Positions 34,993-43,397 are shown, numbered from the stretch's first letter. The stretch: DNA of 64,000 nucleotides from Acinetobacter geminorum (GCF_013009345.1 NZ_JABELE010000007.1:114615-178614), one strand, 5' to 3'. Notes: generated from the letters alone by a model not told the origin. A program made the numbers and translations.

Positions 34993-35655
34993 ATGAGTAT
35001 TCCAAAGATTGCAAGTTACAGTATGCCCCAAGCCCATGAATTTACTCCCAACAAAACAAATTGGCCATTGCATACCAATCGAGCTGTTTTATTGGTTCAT
35101 GATATGCAGCAATATTTTTTAGATTTCTATGACTTAACTCAAGAACCTATTCCAGAACTCATTAAAAACACCAAAGCATTAATTGACGCCGCTCATCAAT
35201 CTAATATTCCCGTTGTTTATACAGCACAACCGGGCAATCAATCACCTGAACATCGGCAGTTATTAACTGATTTTTGGGGACCTGGTTTAAAGAACGAGCC
35301 GAGCTTTACTCAGATTTTGCCAAAAATTTCACCTCAAAAAAATGATACGGTTCTTACCAAGTGGAGATATAGTGTTTTTAAATTTTCTCCGCTCGAACAG
35401 CTCATGCGGGAGTCTGGTCGCGATCAACTGATTATCTGCGGGGTATATGCACATATTGGTTGTCTTATGAGTGCTGCTGAAGCTTTTATGCTAAACATCC
35501 AACCATTCTTATGTGGTGATGCACTAGCTGACTTTAGCCGCGAAGAGCACGATATGGCATTAAAATATGCTAGTACACGATGCGCTCAAGTCATGACAAC
35601 ACAACAAGTGATTCATGCATGGATGCAAGAACAAGATGCACTATCCTTAGCATAA
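34993..35655 (+). CDS. Isochorismatase, EntB-like without carrier domain
   Basis: 220 residues of the isochorismatase domain (LLVHDMQQYFLDFY with the catalytic Asp, TKWRYSVFKFSPLEQLM with the Lys, GVYAHIGCLMSAAEAFM around the catalytic cysteine-equivalent). It converts isochorismate to 2,3-dihydro-2,3-dihydroxybenzoate and pyruvate, the step before EntA. E. coli EntB (285) has a C-terminal aryl-carrier domain with a phosphopantetheine serine. This protein stops before it, so it can make the acid but not carry it on an assembly line. In an operon with entA, 67 bases downstream, AAAAGGAAAA site. Confidence 0.88.
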   Translation: MSIPKIASYSMPQAHEFTPNKTNWPLHTNRAVLLVHDMQQYFLDFYDLTQEPIPELIKNTKALIDAAHQSNIPVVYTAQPGNQSPEHRQLLTDFWGPGLKNEPSFTQILPKISPQKNDTVLTKWRYSVFKFSPLEQLMRESGRDQLIICGVYAHIGCLMSAAEAFMLNIQPFLCGDALADFSREEHDMALKYASTRCAQVMTTQQVIHAWMQEQDALSLA

Positions 35656-35685
35656 TAGTGATTTAACTTATTCTACTTAAAATAT

Positions 35686-35712
35686 AAAAAGCAGATCATC
35701 TATCTGCTTTTT
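35686..35712 (+). terminator. Rho-independent terminator after the isochorismatase gene
   Basis: AAAAAGCAGAT (35686-35696), loop CATCT, ATCTGCTTTTT (35702-35712). Confidence 0.88.
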
Positions 35713-35778
35713 ATATGGGTGGAAATGAATACTTATAATAGAGAATGAAGGCAACTCATCATCATTTAATCATTAATA

Positions 35779-35797
35779 TATAATGGTTATCATTATG
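35779..35797. promoter_or_regulatory. Fur box 1
   Basis: TATAATGGTTATCATTATG matches the 19-base Fur consensus at 15 positions. Confidence 0.7.
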
Positions 35798-35858
35798 TAT
35801 TTGATAATTACTTAATATTGAATATTAAAACTTATATGTATATGATACACCGCTAAAC

Positions 35859-35877
35859 ACAAATGATAATATTTATC
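35859..35877. promoter_or_regulatory. Fur box 2
   Basis: ACAAATGATAATATTTATC matches 14 of 19 consensus positions, and a further AATCATTAT run follows at 35885. It lies 43 bases before a 42-residue frame and ~280 before the Fur-like gene, forming a two-site iron-responsive promoter region. Confidence 0.65.
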
Positions 35878-35919
35878 ATATGTTAATCATTATATAGAAT
35901 AAGGTCGGAAAATGACTTA

Positions 35920-36048
35920 ATGAAGAGGGTCGCCATATGGTTCAGCTCAAGAATGCTTTTATTCACCAAGCGCGTACATGTAGATAGTGAGGTAGGAATA
36001 ATATTAAATTATTCAGAAACTTATAATCAGCTCAAAGCTTATTTATAG
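35920..36048 (+). CDS. Candidate 42-residue peptide behind Fur boxes
   Basis: Frame MKRVAIWFSSRMLLFTKRVH and 22 more residues ending SETYNQLKAYL. No ribosome site is obvious (the preceding AAGGTCGGAAA is about 11 bases off), and no family is recognised. It may be a real small protein, a remnant, or the leader of the Fur-like gene's transcript. Listed because it directly follows two good Fur boxes. Confidence 0.3.
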   Translation: MKRVAIWFSSRMLLFTKRVHVDSEVGIILNYSETYNQLKAYL

Positions 36049-36159
36049 GGTAATAAGCTCTGATTTATACATCAAATCATTTCCATAATTTTCAAGTAAG
36101 TATAGACAAAATAATTTTAAAAAATTTCTATATTTTTTCAACATTAAGGTTAATTAATC

Positions 36160-36561
36160 ATGACAGCAACTTCAAAATCATTATTAAATGGACTACCCAT
36201 AAAAAAATCGAGAATACAGGTTTTTGAAATTTTAAATCAAAATCCACAAGGCTTAAGTGCTGTGAGTATTTATACGCAAATTAAAAATGAACATAAAATA
36301 ACGCTAGGAACGATTTATCGAATCTTGTCGGAATTTGAAAACCGTAAACTCATCAAAAGGGTGTTTTTAGGTAAAAGCAAAAGTATTTATAAGCTTAGAA
36401 AAGACAAGATGAGTTGTAACCTCATTTCGCTCAAAACCTCTGAAGCCTTGAACTTTGAACATGACAAAGTTAAAGAATTACTTCATGAAGTTACTGATAT
36501 TATTTTTGCAAATACCGGAGTCGATATCAGTAGTGTTGAGCTCAATCTATATACCGAATAA
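36160..36561 (+). CDS. Fur-family-like regulator lacking the metal-binding residues
   Basis: 133 residues. The N-terminal winged helix follows Fur closely (KKSRIQVFEILNQNPQGLSAVSIYTQIKN, then ITLGTIYRILSEFENRKLIKRV). Where Fur, Zur and PerR carry the HHDH metal motif and CxxC pairs, this protein reads KDKMSCNLISLKTSEALNFEH, with one Cys and isolated His. DNA binding is likely, classical metal sensing is not. The partner genes are entA and an isochorismatase, so a role in iron-responsive control of dihydroxybenzoate synthesis is plausible. Confidence 0.78.
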   Translation: MTATSKSLLNGLPIKKSRIQVFEILNQNPQGLSAVSIYTQIKNEHKITLGTIYRILSEFENRKLIKRVFLGKSKSIYKLRKDKMSCNLISLKTSEALNFEHDKVKELLHEVTDIIFANTGVDISSVELNLYTE

Positions 36562-36581
36562 AAATCTTTTAAACTGCCATA

Positions 36582-36618
36582 AAAAATAAAGGACAGCATC
36601 ATACTGTCCTTTATTTTT
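36582..36618. terminator. Bidirectional Rho-independent terminator
   Basis: AAAAATAAAGGACAG (36582-36596) and CTGTCCTTTATTTTT (36604-36618), perfect 15-base arms, between convergent genes. Confidence 0.92.
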
Positions 36619-36628
36619 ATAAAATCAG

Positions 36629-38410
36629 TTATTTGATAACTTTAATTCGAGTCGTAGCTGGAATAGTTAAAGGTGAATTGTTAGCAACATAAGTTTCAAG
36701 CGCATCAATATCTTGACCACCACCGACACGGTTTTGGCCTTCTTTTAATACCGTAAAGTTGTCACCACCATCTGCCAAGAAGCTATTTACCGTCACGCGA
36801 TACACTTTAGTGTCAACTAACGGCGAACCAGCAACCATAATATTACTTGCTCGTGGTGAAAAAGATGTATTTGCTGCATATTGGTAACTCAACTCTTTAG
36901 ATGGCTGTAAAATTCTAGGTGAATTTGCATTTGCACCAGACCATTGCTGTTCAAGCACATCTCTAATCTGTTTGCCAGTTAAGCTCAACGTCACAATAGA
37001 GTTACCAAATGGTTGAACTGCAAAAACATCGCCAAAGGTAATCTGGTTACTACTATTAATAAGTAGATCAGCACGCACACCACCTGGATTCATTAACGTA
37101 AAGTCTGAGCCTTGATTACTTGCTTTTAAGGCAGCCGCTTGTTGAGCATCGGCAATCATAATACCTAGCGGACTTTCACCACTTTCGACTTGAGTACGGC
37201 TCACAACGGCAGTAGATGTACCAACCACACGACTTGAAATGGTGGTCACAGCTTGGCGGTATTTATCTAAGATTGCTTCAATGCTTGGGGTTTTACTAAA
37301 TTTTTGATAGAGATCGGTAAGGCTTACCGTGGTTGTACCAGATGTATATGCTTCACTTTGTACAGGAACCTGTTTCGCATCTTTTTTAATGACATCACCA
37401 GTTTTACCATCTAATTCAATCTTGATGTCAGTAATGAGCGTGCCATATTGTCCAGCTGAAGTAAGTAAGAATGGTTTAGCCGGATTTTTTGTTGCATAGT
37501 CACAAATATAAGATTGATGTGTGTGACCTGAAACAACAATATCAACTGCTGGATTAAGCTTATCCAAAATTCCTAAAATCGGACCACTTAAACCATCACA
37601 TGTTTTTTGATTGAGCTTCGTACTTGGCGCTGCACCTTCATGTACCACAACAACAATTGCTTCAATGCCTTGTTTTTGTAACTCAGGAATCAAGGCATTT
37701 ACCGTATCAGCTTCATCACGAAACTCAACGTCTTTAATACCCGCCGCAGAAACAATACTTGGCGTCGCTTTAAGGGTTAAACCAATAAATGCGACTGGAA
37801 TTCCACCATAAGTTTTGACTTTATATGCAGGAAAGATTGTTTTACTAGCGTCATTTTTCATTGCTACGTTAGCAGCAAGGAAATCAAATTTTGCACCACT
37901 AAACTTTTTATTAATTTGACAAGGGACAGTGCTGGTATATTGCTGACATCCACCGTTTTTTAAACGGCGTAATTCATCTGTACCACGGTCAAATTCATGG
38001 TTACCCACAGCATTAAAATCAATTTGAATATCATTCATGACTTCAATGGTCGGTTCATCTAAAAATAAAGAAGAGGTGAGAGGAGAGGCACTAATTAAAT
38101 CACCCGCCGAAACTACAGCATTATTTGGATTTTCTGCTTTAAGTTTTTTAATCGCATCTGCAAAGTAACTCACTCCACCGACAGGAATACGAACAGATTG
38201 AGCAGCATCATTTGGATTTGGTGCCTCGACATAACGCTTAGGGGGCTCAAGATTTCCATGAAAGTCATTAAAAGCTAAAATATTTACGGTTTGATTGCTT
38301 CTTTGGGCAGGTGGTGCTGTGTCATTATCATCATCGTCATTACATCCCGCCAATAACGCTACAGCCAGAGAAAGTGTTGTTACTTTAAAAAGTATTGTTA
38401 AATTTTTCAT
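36629..38410 (-). CDS. 5'-nucleotidase/2',3'-cyclic phosphodiesterase family lipoprotein
   Basis: 593 residues. Lipoprotein signal MKNLTILFKVTTLSLAVALLAGC (lipobox LAGC, Cys23) followed by an Asp-rich linker. The N-terminal metallophosphoesterase domain shows all dinuclear-metal motifs: NDFHGNLEP, SAGDLISASP, GNHEFDRG, VVSGHTHQSYICDY. The C-terminal 5'-nucleotidase domain (from ~385) has MNPGGVRADL and FGNSIVTLSLTGKQI, then SFLADGGDNFTVL. It dephosphorylates extracellular nucleotides for uptake (UshA-like), anchored in an outer layer rather than soluble. Monocistronic. Confidence 0.9.
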   Translation of the reverse strand: MKNLTILFKVTTLSLAVALLAGCNDDDDNDTAPPAQRSNQTVNILAFNDFHGNLEPPKRYVEAPNPNDAAQSVRIPVGGVSYFADAIKKLKAENPNNAVVSAGDLISASPLTSSLFLDEPTIEVMNDIQIDFNAVGNHEFDRGTDELRRLKNGGCQQYTSTVPCQINKKFSGAKFDFLAANVAMKNDASKTIFPAYKVKTYGGIPVAFIGLTLKATPSIVSAAGIKDVEFRDEADTVNALIPELQKQGIEAIVVVVHEGAAPSTKLNQKTCDGLSGPILGILDKLNPAVDIVVSGHTHQSYICDYATKNPAKPFLLTSAGQYGTLITDIKIELDGKTGDVIKKDAKQVPVQSEAYTSGTTTVSLTDLYQKFSKTPSIEAILDKYRQAVTTISSRVVGTSTAVVSRTQVESGESPLGIMIADAQQAAALKASNQGSDFTLMNPGGVRADLLINSSNQITFGDVFAVQPFGNSIVTLSLTGKQIRDVLEQQWSGANANSPRILQPSKELSYQYAANTSFSPRASNIMVAGSPLVDTKVYRVTVNSFLADGGDNFTVLKEGQNRVGGGQDIDALETYVANNSPLTIPATTRIKVIK

Positions 38411-38658
38411 TTTTTTATCATTTGATCAATTAAGACGGATAAAAAATACGCTTTTAGTATGAATATTTGATGAAACACCCAATAAGGAAATATGTTCGAA
38501 ATATTAAAATTTGGACAAAAAACACAATTATCGAACAATATCTTAGCTAGGGGTGGTCTACAAACCCAATTTTTTTATTTAGAATAAATTTTTAATTGCC
38601 TTATAAATCTTAATCAAGTGATTCATTTCATAAGATTAATATGAACCGGAGATAATTT

Positions 38659-38733
38659 ATGCAATGGACTAAACCAGCTTTTACTGATTTACGCATTGGT
38701 TTTGAAGTTACTATGTACTTTGAAGCACGTTAA
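38659..38733 (+). CDS. pqqA: PQQ precursor peptide
   Basis: 24 residues, MQWTKPAFTDLRIGFEVTMY then FEAR. Glu16 and Tyr20, the pair joined and converted into pyrroloquinoline quinone, are in the required ExxxY spacing (EVTMY). A CCGGAG site lies nine bases before ATG 38659. It is the first gene of pqqABCDE, with a hairpin before pqqB. Confidence 0.95.
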   Translation: MQWTKPAFTDLRIGFEVTMYFEAR

Positions 38734-38754
38734 TCAGTTTCATCAAATATGTCA

Positions 38755-38781
38755 TAAGCCCTAGTCTTGTTCTAGGGCTTA
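38755..38781 (+). terminator. pqqA-pqqB intercistronic hairpin (attenuator)
   Basis: TAAGCCCTAG (38755-38764) and CTAGGGCTTA (38772-38781), 7-base loop, followed by the imperfect T-tract TCTCTTTCT. It probably lets pqqA be made in excess over pqqB-E. Confidence 0.7.
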
Positions 38782-38807
38782 TCTCTTTCTAATAAGATAT
38801 TAATTTT

Positions 38808-39719
38808 ATGTATATTTATGTTTTAGGTTCAGCTGCTGGAGGCGGATTCCCGCAGTGGAATTGTAATTGCCCGAATTGTCATGGTGTGCGCACAGGCACA
38901 ATCCAAGCCAAACCCCGTACTCAATCATCAATTGCTGTTTCTGAAAATGGAACAGACTGGGTTTTATTAAACGCATCACCTGATATCCGTCAGCAACTCT
39001 TCGAATTTAAAGCAGCTCAACCAGCGCGTAAATTGCGTGATACAGGAATAACAAGCGTTATTTTAATGGACAGTCAGTTAGACCATACGACTGGGCTTTT
39101 AACCTTACGTGAAGGTTGCCCAATGAATGTATGGTGTACAGAAATGGTCCATCAAGATTTAACGAGCGGTTTTCCAGTTTTTAATATGCTCAAACACTGG
39201 AATGGTGGTCTTCAATACAACCAAATTAATCCTAAACAAGCTTTTAAAATTGATGGTTTCGAAAATTTAGAGTTTGTGCCTTTAATTATTAAAAGTGCTG
39301 CGCCGCCATATTCACCACATCGACATGACCCACATGACGGCGACAACATTGCCTTAGTTATCAAAGACCATAAAACACAAAAACAGTTATTTTACGCACC
39401 AGGTCTTGGAAAAATTGATGATCAAATCATGCAGATTATGCAGAGTTCAGACTGCGTCATGATTGATGGAACACTCTGGACAGATGATGAAATGCAACAA
39501 ACAGGGGTTGGAACTAAAACTGGTCGTGAAATGGGTCATTTATATATTAGTGGCGAAGGTGGTTCACTCTCTTATTTAAATCAGCTGAGTACACCTAAAA
39601 AAGTGCTCATCCATATTAACAATACCAATCCAATTTTAAATGAAAACTCTAGCCAGTTTGCTGAGCTTAAAGCAAATGGTGTAGAAGTTGCCTATGACGG
39701 CATGCAGATTGAACTCTAA
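38808..39719 (+). CDS. pqqB: PQQ biosynthesis protein PqqB
   Basis: 303 residues, metallo-beta-lactamase-fold oxygenase that hydroxylates the cross-linked Glu-Tyr before PqqC. The N-terminus is diagnostic (VLGSAAGGGFPQWNCNCPNCHG, with the structural zinc Cys pair). Other motifs are SSIAVSENGTDWVLLNASPDIR, LMDSQLDHTTGLLTLREG and YSPHRHDPHDGDNIAL. Full length, normal. Confidence 0.97.
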   Translation: MYIYVLGSAAGGGFPQWNCNCPNCHGVRTGTIQAKPRTQSSIAVSENGTDWVLLNASPDIRQQLFEFKAAQPARKLRDTGITSVILMDSQLDHTTGLLTLREGCPMNVWCTEMVHQDLTSGFPVFNMLKHWNGGLQYNQINPKQAFKIDGFENLEFVPLIIKSAAPPYSPHRHDPHDGDNIALVIKDHKTQKQLFYAPGLGKIDDQIMQIMQSSDCVMIDGTLWTDDEMQQTGVGTKTGREMGHLYISGEGGSLSYLNQLSTPKKVLIHINNTNPILNENSSQFAELKANGVEVAYDGMQIEL

Positions 39720-39727
39720 GGTGAAAC

Positions 39728-40486
39728 ATGACTCAAACACCTGAAGCTTTAACGACTGAACAATTCAAACAAGCCATTATCGATAAAGGCCAGTATTATC
39801 ATATCTATCATCCATTTCATGTGATGATGTATGAAGGTAAAGCCACCCAGCAACAAATTCAGGCTTGGGTTGCAAACCGCTATTACTATCAAATTAATAT
39901 TCCGCTTAAAGATGCGGCGATTATGGCAAATTGCCCCGACCAACGAGTCCGTCAAGAATGGATTCAACGCATGATCGATCAAGATGGTGAATATCCTGAT
40001 GGAGGTGGTCGAGAAGCATGGTTACGGTTAGCCGAAGCTGTGGGCTTGAGTCGTGAACAGGTTATTTCTGAAGAGTTAGTTTTACCTGGTGTACGCTTTG
40101 CGGTAGATGCCTATGTAAATTTTGCACGTCGTGCTTCATGGCGTGAAGCAGCAAGCAGCTCTTTAACTGAACTTTTTGCCCCACAAATTCATCAGTCACG
40201 ACTTGATTCATGGCCACAGCACTATCCATGGATTGATGATAAAGGCTATGAGTACTTTCGTTCTCGTTTGAGTCAGGCACGCCGTGATGTTGAACATGGT
40301 TTAACAATTACGCTTGATTCATTTACAACTTTTGAGCAACAAGAACGAATGCTGGAAATATTACAGTTTAAGCTGGATATTTTATGGAGCATTTTAGATG
40401 CTTTAACACTTGCACATGTTCACAATGAAGCACCGTATCACAGCGTGACAAGCAAACGAGTTTGGCACAAAGGACTATTTAAATGA
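39728..40486 (+). CDS. pqqC: PQQ synthase
   Basis: 252 residues, cofactor-free oxidase catalysing the final ring closure and eight-electron oxidation to PQQ. Heme-oxygenase-like helical fold with YHIYHPFHVMMYEGKATQQQIQAWVANRYYYQ and the conserved RREAWLR-like GGGREAWLRL. It overlaps pqqD by four bases, so translation is coupled. Confidence 0.97.
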   Translation: MTQTPEALTTEQFKQAIIDKGQYYHIYHPFHVMMYEGKATQQQIQAWVANRYYYQINIPLKDAAIMANCPDQRVRQEWIQRMIDQDGEYPDGGGREAWLRLAEAVGLSREQVISEELVLPGVRFAVDAYVNFARRASWREAASSSLTELFAPQIHQSRLDSWPQHYPWIDDKGYEYFRSRLSQARRDVEHGLTITLDSFTTFEQQERMLEILQFKLDILWSILDALTLAHVHNEAPYHSVTSKRVWHKGLFK

Positions 40487-40767
40487 ATAAAGAGCAGTTT
40501 GATTTAAATCTTGTACCAACCTGGCGACAAGGTTACCGTTTTCAGTTCGAGCCAGCTCAAAATGGTTTTGTGATTTTATATCCTGAAGGCATGATCAAGT
40601 TAAATGAAAGTGCAGGGGCAATCGGACAATATATTGATGGGCAGCAAAATGTTTCTGCAATTATTGCCCAGTTAAAGCAAAAATTTGGTGATATTGCTGA
40701 GATTGATCAAGATGTAGTGGATTACATGCTGGTCGCAAAACAGCAACACTGGATTGATTTAGTATGA
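40483..40767 (+). CDS. pqqD: PqqA-binding chaperone
   Basis: 94-residue winged-helix RiPP recognition element that binds PqqA and presents it to PqqE. Typical PTWRQGYRFQFEPAQNGFVILYPEGMIKLNESA. Overlaps both neighbours by four bases (ATGA-type junctions). Confidence 0.95.
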   Translation: MNKEQFDLNLVPTWRQGYRFQFEPAQNGFVILYPEGMIKLNESAGAIGQYIDGQQNVSAIIAQLKQKFGDIAEIDQDVVDYMLVAKQQHWIDLV

Positions 40768-41918
40768 CAGAAGGTGTTGGCCTACCTTTATGGTTATTAG
40801 CGGAACTCACTTATCGTTGTCCGCTACAATGCCCATATTGCTCAAACCCATTAGACTACGCGCAGCATAAAAATGAACTGACCACGCAAGAGTGGTTTGA
40901 CGTTTTTGATCAGGCACGTCAAATGGGTGCTGTTCAACTCGGCTTTTCTGGTGGTGAACCACTGGTACGTCAGGATTTAGAACAACTCGTTGCACATGCT
41001 CATCAGCAAGGGTTTTATACCAACTTAATTACCTCCGGTATGGGCCTTACCGAACAACGCATTGCTGATCTAAAGCAAGCGGGCCTAGACCACATTCAAG
41101 TGAGCTTTCAAGCTAGCGATCCTGTGGTAAACGATGCATTGGCAGGTTCAAAGCATGCTTTTGAACAAAAGTATGAAATGTGCCGACTGGTTAAGAAATA
41201 CGATTATCCGATGGTGCTTAACTTTGTTATTCATCGACATAACATTGACCAGATTGAAAAAATTATTGAACTTTGCCTTGAGCTCAATGCAGACACAGTC
41301 GAGCTAGCAATTTGTCAGTTTTATGGTTGGGCTTTTTTAAACCGCCAAGGTTTATTACCCACACAAGAGCAACTGACACGTGCAGAACGGATTACCAATG
41401 AATATCGAGAAAAATTAAAAGCGCAAAATCATCCTTGCAAACTCATTTTTGTAGTGCCTGATTATTATGAAGAGCGACCAAAAGCCTGTATGAATGGCTG
41501 GGGTAAAATCTTCTTTACGGTTGCTCCAGATGGTATGGCACTACCTTGCCATGCAGCACGACAACTGCCCATTTCGTTTCCAAACGTCCGCGAACATAAA
41601 TTGTCAGATATTTGGTACAAATCAACTGGATTTAATCATTTCCGTGGCGATGCATGGATGCCAGAAGGGTGCCGTAGCTGTCCAGATAAAGACCGCGACT
41701 TTGGCGGGTGTCGTTGCCAAGCCTATATGTTGACTGGAGATGCGGCTAATGCCGACCCTGTATGTGGGAAATCGCCGTATCATCAAATGATTGAACAGGC
41801 ACGTACAGAAAGTCAGTTGGCTGCACCTTTGCAAAATTTAGTATTCCGTAATAGTAGAAACTCTAAATCTTTAAGCGCCACACAAAATATTCCAGTCCAC
41901 ACGATTACAGATATATAG
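40764..41918 (+). CDS. pqqE: PqqA peptide cyclase (radical SAM)
   Basis: 384 residues. Radical-SAM cluster Cys19-x3-Cys23-x2-Cys26 in YRCPLQCPYCSNP, GGEP motif at FSGGEPLVRQD, and a C-terminal SPASM region with clustered Cys (CMNGWG, PCHAA, GCRSCPDKDRDFGGCRC) for auxiliary 4Fe-4S clusters. Forms the Glu-Tyr carbon-carbon bond in PqqA. Complete, no oddities. Confidence 0.97.
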   Translation: MTEGVGLPLWLLAELTYRCPLQCPYCSNPLDYAQHKNELTTQEWFDVFDQARQMGAVQLGFSGGEPLVRQDLEQLVAHAHQQGFYTNLITSGMGLTEQRIADLKQAGLDHIQVSFQASDPVVNDALAGSKHAFEQKYEMCRLVKKYDYPMVLNFVIHRHNIDQIEKIIELCLELNADTVELAICQFYGWAFLNRQGLLPTQEQLTRAERITNEYREKLKAQNHPCKLIFVVPDYYEERPKACMNGWGKIFFTVAPDGMALPCHAARQLPISFPNVREHKLSDIWYKSTGFNHFRGDAWMPEGCRSCPDKDRDFGGCRCQAYMLTGDAANADPVCGKSPYHQMIEQARTESQLAAPLQNLVFRNSRNSKSLSATQNIPVHTITDI

Positions 41919-41933
41919 CAAGTAGGAATACTC

Positions 41934-42986
41934 ATGAAGCCTAGCCATATTCCAGTTTTTGATGGACATAATGATGCATTAACACGCTTATGGCTAAGTG
42001 ATCATCCAGATCCTGTACATGCTTTTGTTCATGAACGCCTATCAGGCCATCTGGACTTAAAACGCTGTCAAGAAGCTGATTTTATGGGGGGGATGTTTGC
42101 GATTTTTTTACCCCCATACAACTATGTTAAGCAGCATCATCCCAATAAATTATTTGATCCGAATGCTTCTGATTTTACCCAACAGCAAATTGAACAAATT
42201 TGTTTAGAACAACTCGATTTAGCTCACCAACTTACTCAGTATTCTAAAAATATTAAAATCTGTACCTCGGTTCAAAATATTCAGGATTGTTTAGCAGAGC
42301 AAAAGCTAGCAATTGTATTGCATATGGAAGGTGCAGAAGCTTTACAACTCAATCCTGATTTACTCGATGTATTTTATGAAAGAGGCTTACGTAGTATTGG
42401 CCCCCTCTGGAATAGACCTAGTCGTTTTGGACATGGTTTAAATGCTACGTTTCCTCACTCACCCGACACAGGAGCAGGTCTCACGAGTGATGGCAAAGAT
42501 TTTGTAAAGCGCTGTGCTGATAAAAAAATGGTGATTGATGTTTCACATATGAATGAACAAGCTTTTTGGGATACTGTAAAAATATTGCAGCAGCCAATTG
42601 TAGCAACCCACTCTAATGTACATGCTTTATGTCCTCAAGCCCGTAATTTAACTGACCCACAACTCAAAGCAATTCGAGAAAGTAAAGGGATGGTCGGGGT
42701 AAATTTCGATGTCGCTTTTTTACGATCGGATGGACAACGAAATGCAGATACATCCATAGATGTAATTTTGGAACATTTAGAATATTTAATGGATCATTTA
42801 GGCGAAGAACATGTGGGCTTTGGTTCGGATTTTGACGGTGCACTCATTGGTACAGAACTTCAAGATGTGTCTGGCCTATATCGCTTAATTGATCGTATGC
42901 AACAGCGTGGTTATTCTAAAACACTGATTGAAAATATATGTCTTAATAATTGGGTGAGGGTACTTTATAGAATTTTTGGTCAATAA
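41934..42986 (+). CDS. Membrane dipeptidase family M19, in the pqq operon
   Basis: 350 residues of the renal-dipeptidase family. Metal ligands in VFDGHNDALTRLWL (HxD), Glu in HMEGAEAL, and His in MVIDVSHMNEQAFWD and VATHSNVHALCPQ, with GSDFDGA near the C-terminus. No signal peptide, so cytosolic. It starts 15 bases after pqqE with an AGTAGGAA site and is clearly co-transcribed. No pqqF or pqqG protease is in the window, so it may trim the processed PqqA product, an inference from gene order. Confidence 0.88.
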   Translation: MKPSHIPVFDGHNDALTRLWLSDHPDPVHAFVHERLSGHLDLKRCQEADFMGGMFAIFLPPYNYVKQHHPNKLFDPNASDFTQQQIEQICLEQLDLAHQLTQYSKNIKICTSVQNIQDCLAEQKLAIVLHMEGAEALQLNPDLLDVFYERGLRSIGPLWNRPSRFGHGLNATFPHSPDTGAGLTSDGKDFVKRCADKKMVIDVSHMNEQAFWDTVKILQQPIVATHSNVHALCPQARNLTDPQLKAIRESKGMVGVNFDVAFLRSDGQRNADTSIDVILEHLEYLMDHLGEEHVGFGSDFDGALIGTELQDVSGLYRLIDRMQQRGYSKTLIENICLNNWVRVLYRIFGQ

Positions 42987-43157
42987 TGAATGACTAAACA
43001 GAGTTAATCTACAGAATCATAACTGTTTTTTTATTGGCCGAAATGACTAAAAAAAATACAAATAGTTTAATTGTCAACCATTCGGTATATTCACTACACT
43101 CAACCTTACTGAATGTAAGAACATTTGGTATTTCAGGTCTTTTGTGGTTTTCACATC

Positions 43158-43194
43158 ACCCATTTCTTCATGAGAAGTAGAAATGGGTTTTTTC
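43158..43194 (+). terminator. Rho-independent terminator, end of the pqq operon
   Basis: ACCCATTTCT (43158-43167) and AGAAATGGGT (43179-43188), then TTTTT. Confidence 0.85.
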
Positions 43195-43211
43195 TTATCC
43201 TAACAATATAA

Positions 43212-43227
43212 TGTGATGATCATCACA
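43212..43227 (+). promoter_or_regulatory. Perfect CRP/Vfr-type palindrome
   Basis: TGTGA-TGATCA-TCACA, fully symmetric and an exact consensus match. Its centre (43219.5) is about 82 bases before the predicted start of the candidate small RNA, a classic class I activation distance. Confidence 0.65.
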
Positions 43228-43265
43228 AGAATCACCAATTATTAGTAAAATCACTCAATCCTATC

Positions 43266-43294
43266 TTGACTAAAAGTTCAGCATTAAATACATT
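43266..43294 (+). promoter_or_regulatory. Sigma-70 promoter of candidate small RNA
   Basis: TTGACT (-35, 43266-43271), 17-base spacer, TACATT (-10, 43289-43294). Near-consensus with ideal spacing. Start expected near 43301. Confidence 0.6.
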
Positions 43295-43300
43295 TGTAGT

Positions 43301-43397
43301 GTATTTAAAGATAATAAGATTGCTTAAAGCAATTCATAATACTGCTTAATCCTGAAATACAGTAAAAAGCCTATTCATAAAACAGAATAGGCTTTTT
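43301..43397 (+). ncRNA. Candidate small RNA, ~97 nt
   Basis: Promoter at 43266-43294 and a strong terminator (AAAAAGCCTATTC at 43364-43376, GAATAGGCTTTTT at 43385-43397) bound a short transcript with no open frame of note. An upstream CRP palindrome suggests control by carbon status. Inferred from signals alone. Family unknown. Confidence 0.45.
43364..43397 (+). terminator. Rho-independent terminator of the candidate small RNA
   Basis: Perfect 13-base arms, 8-base loop, T-run. Confidence 0.9.
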
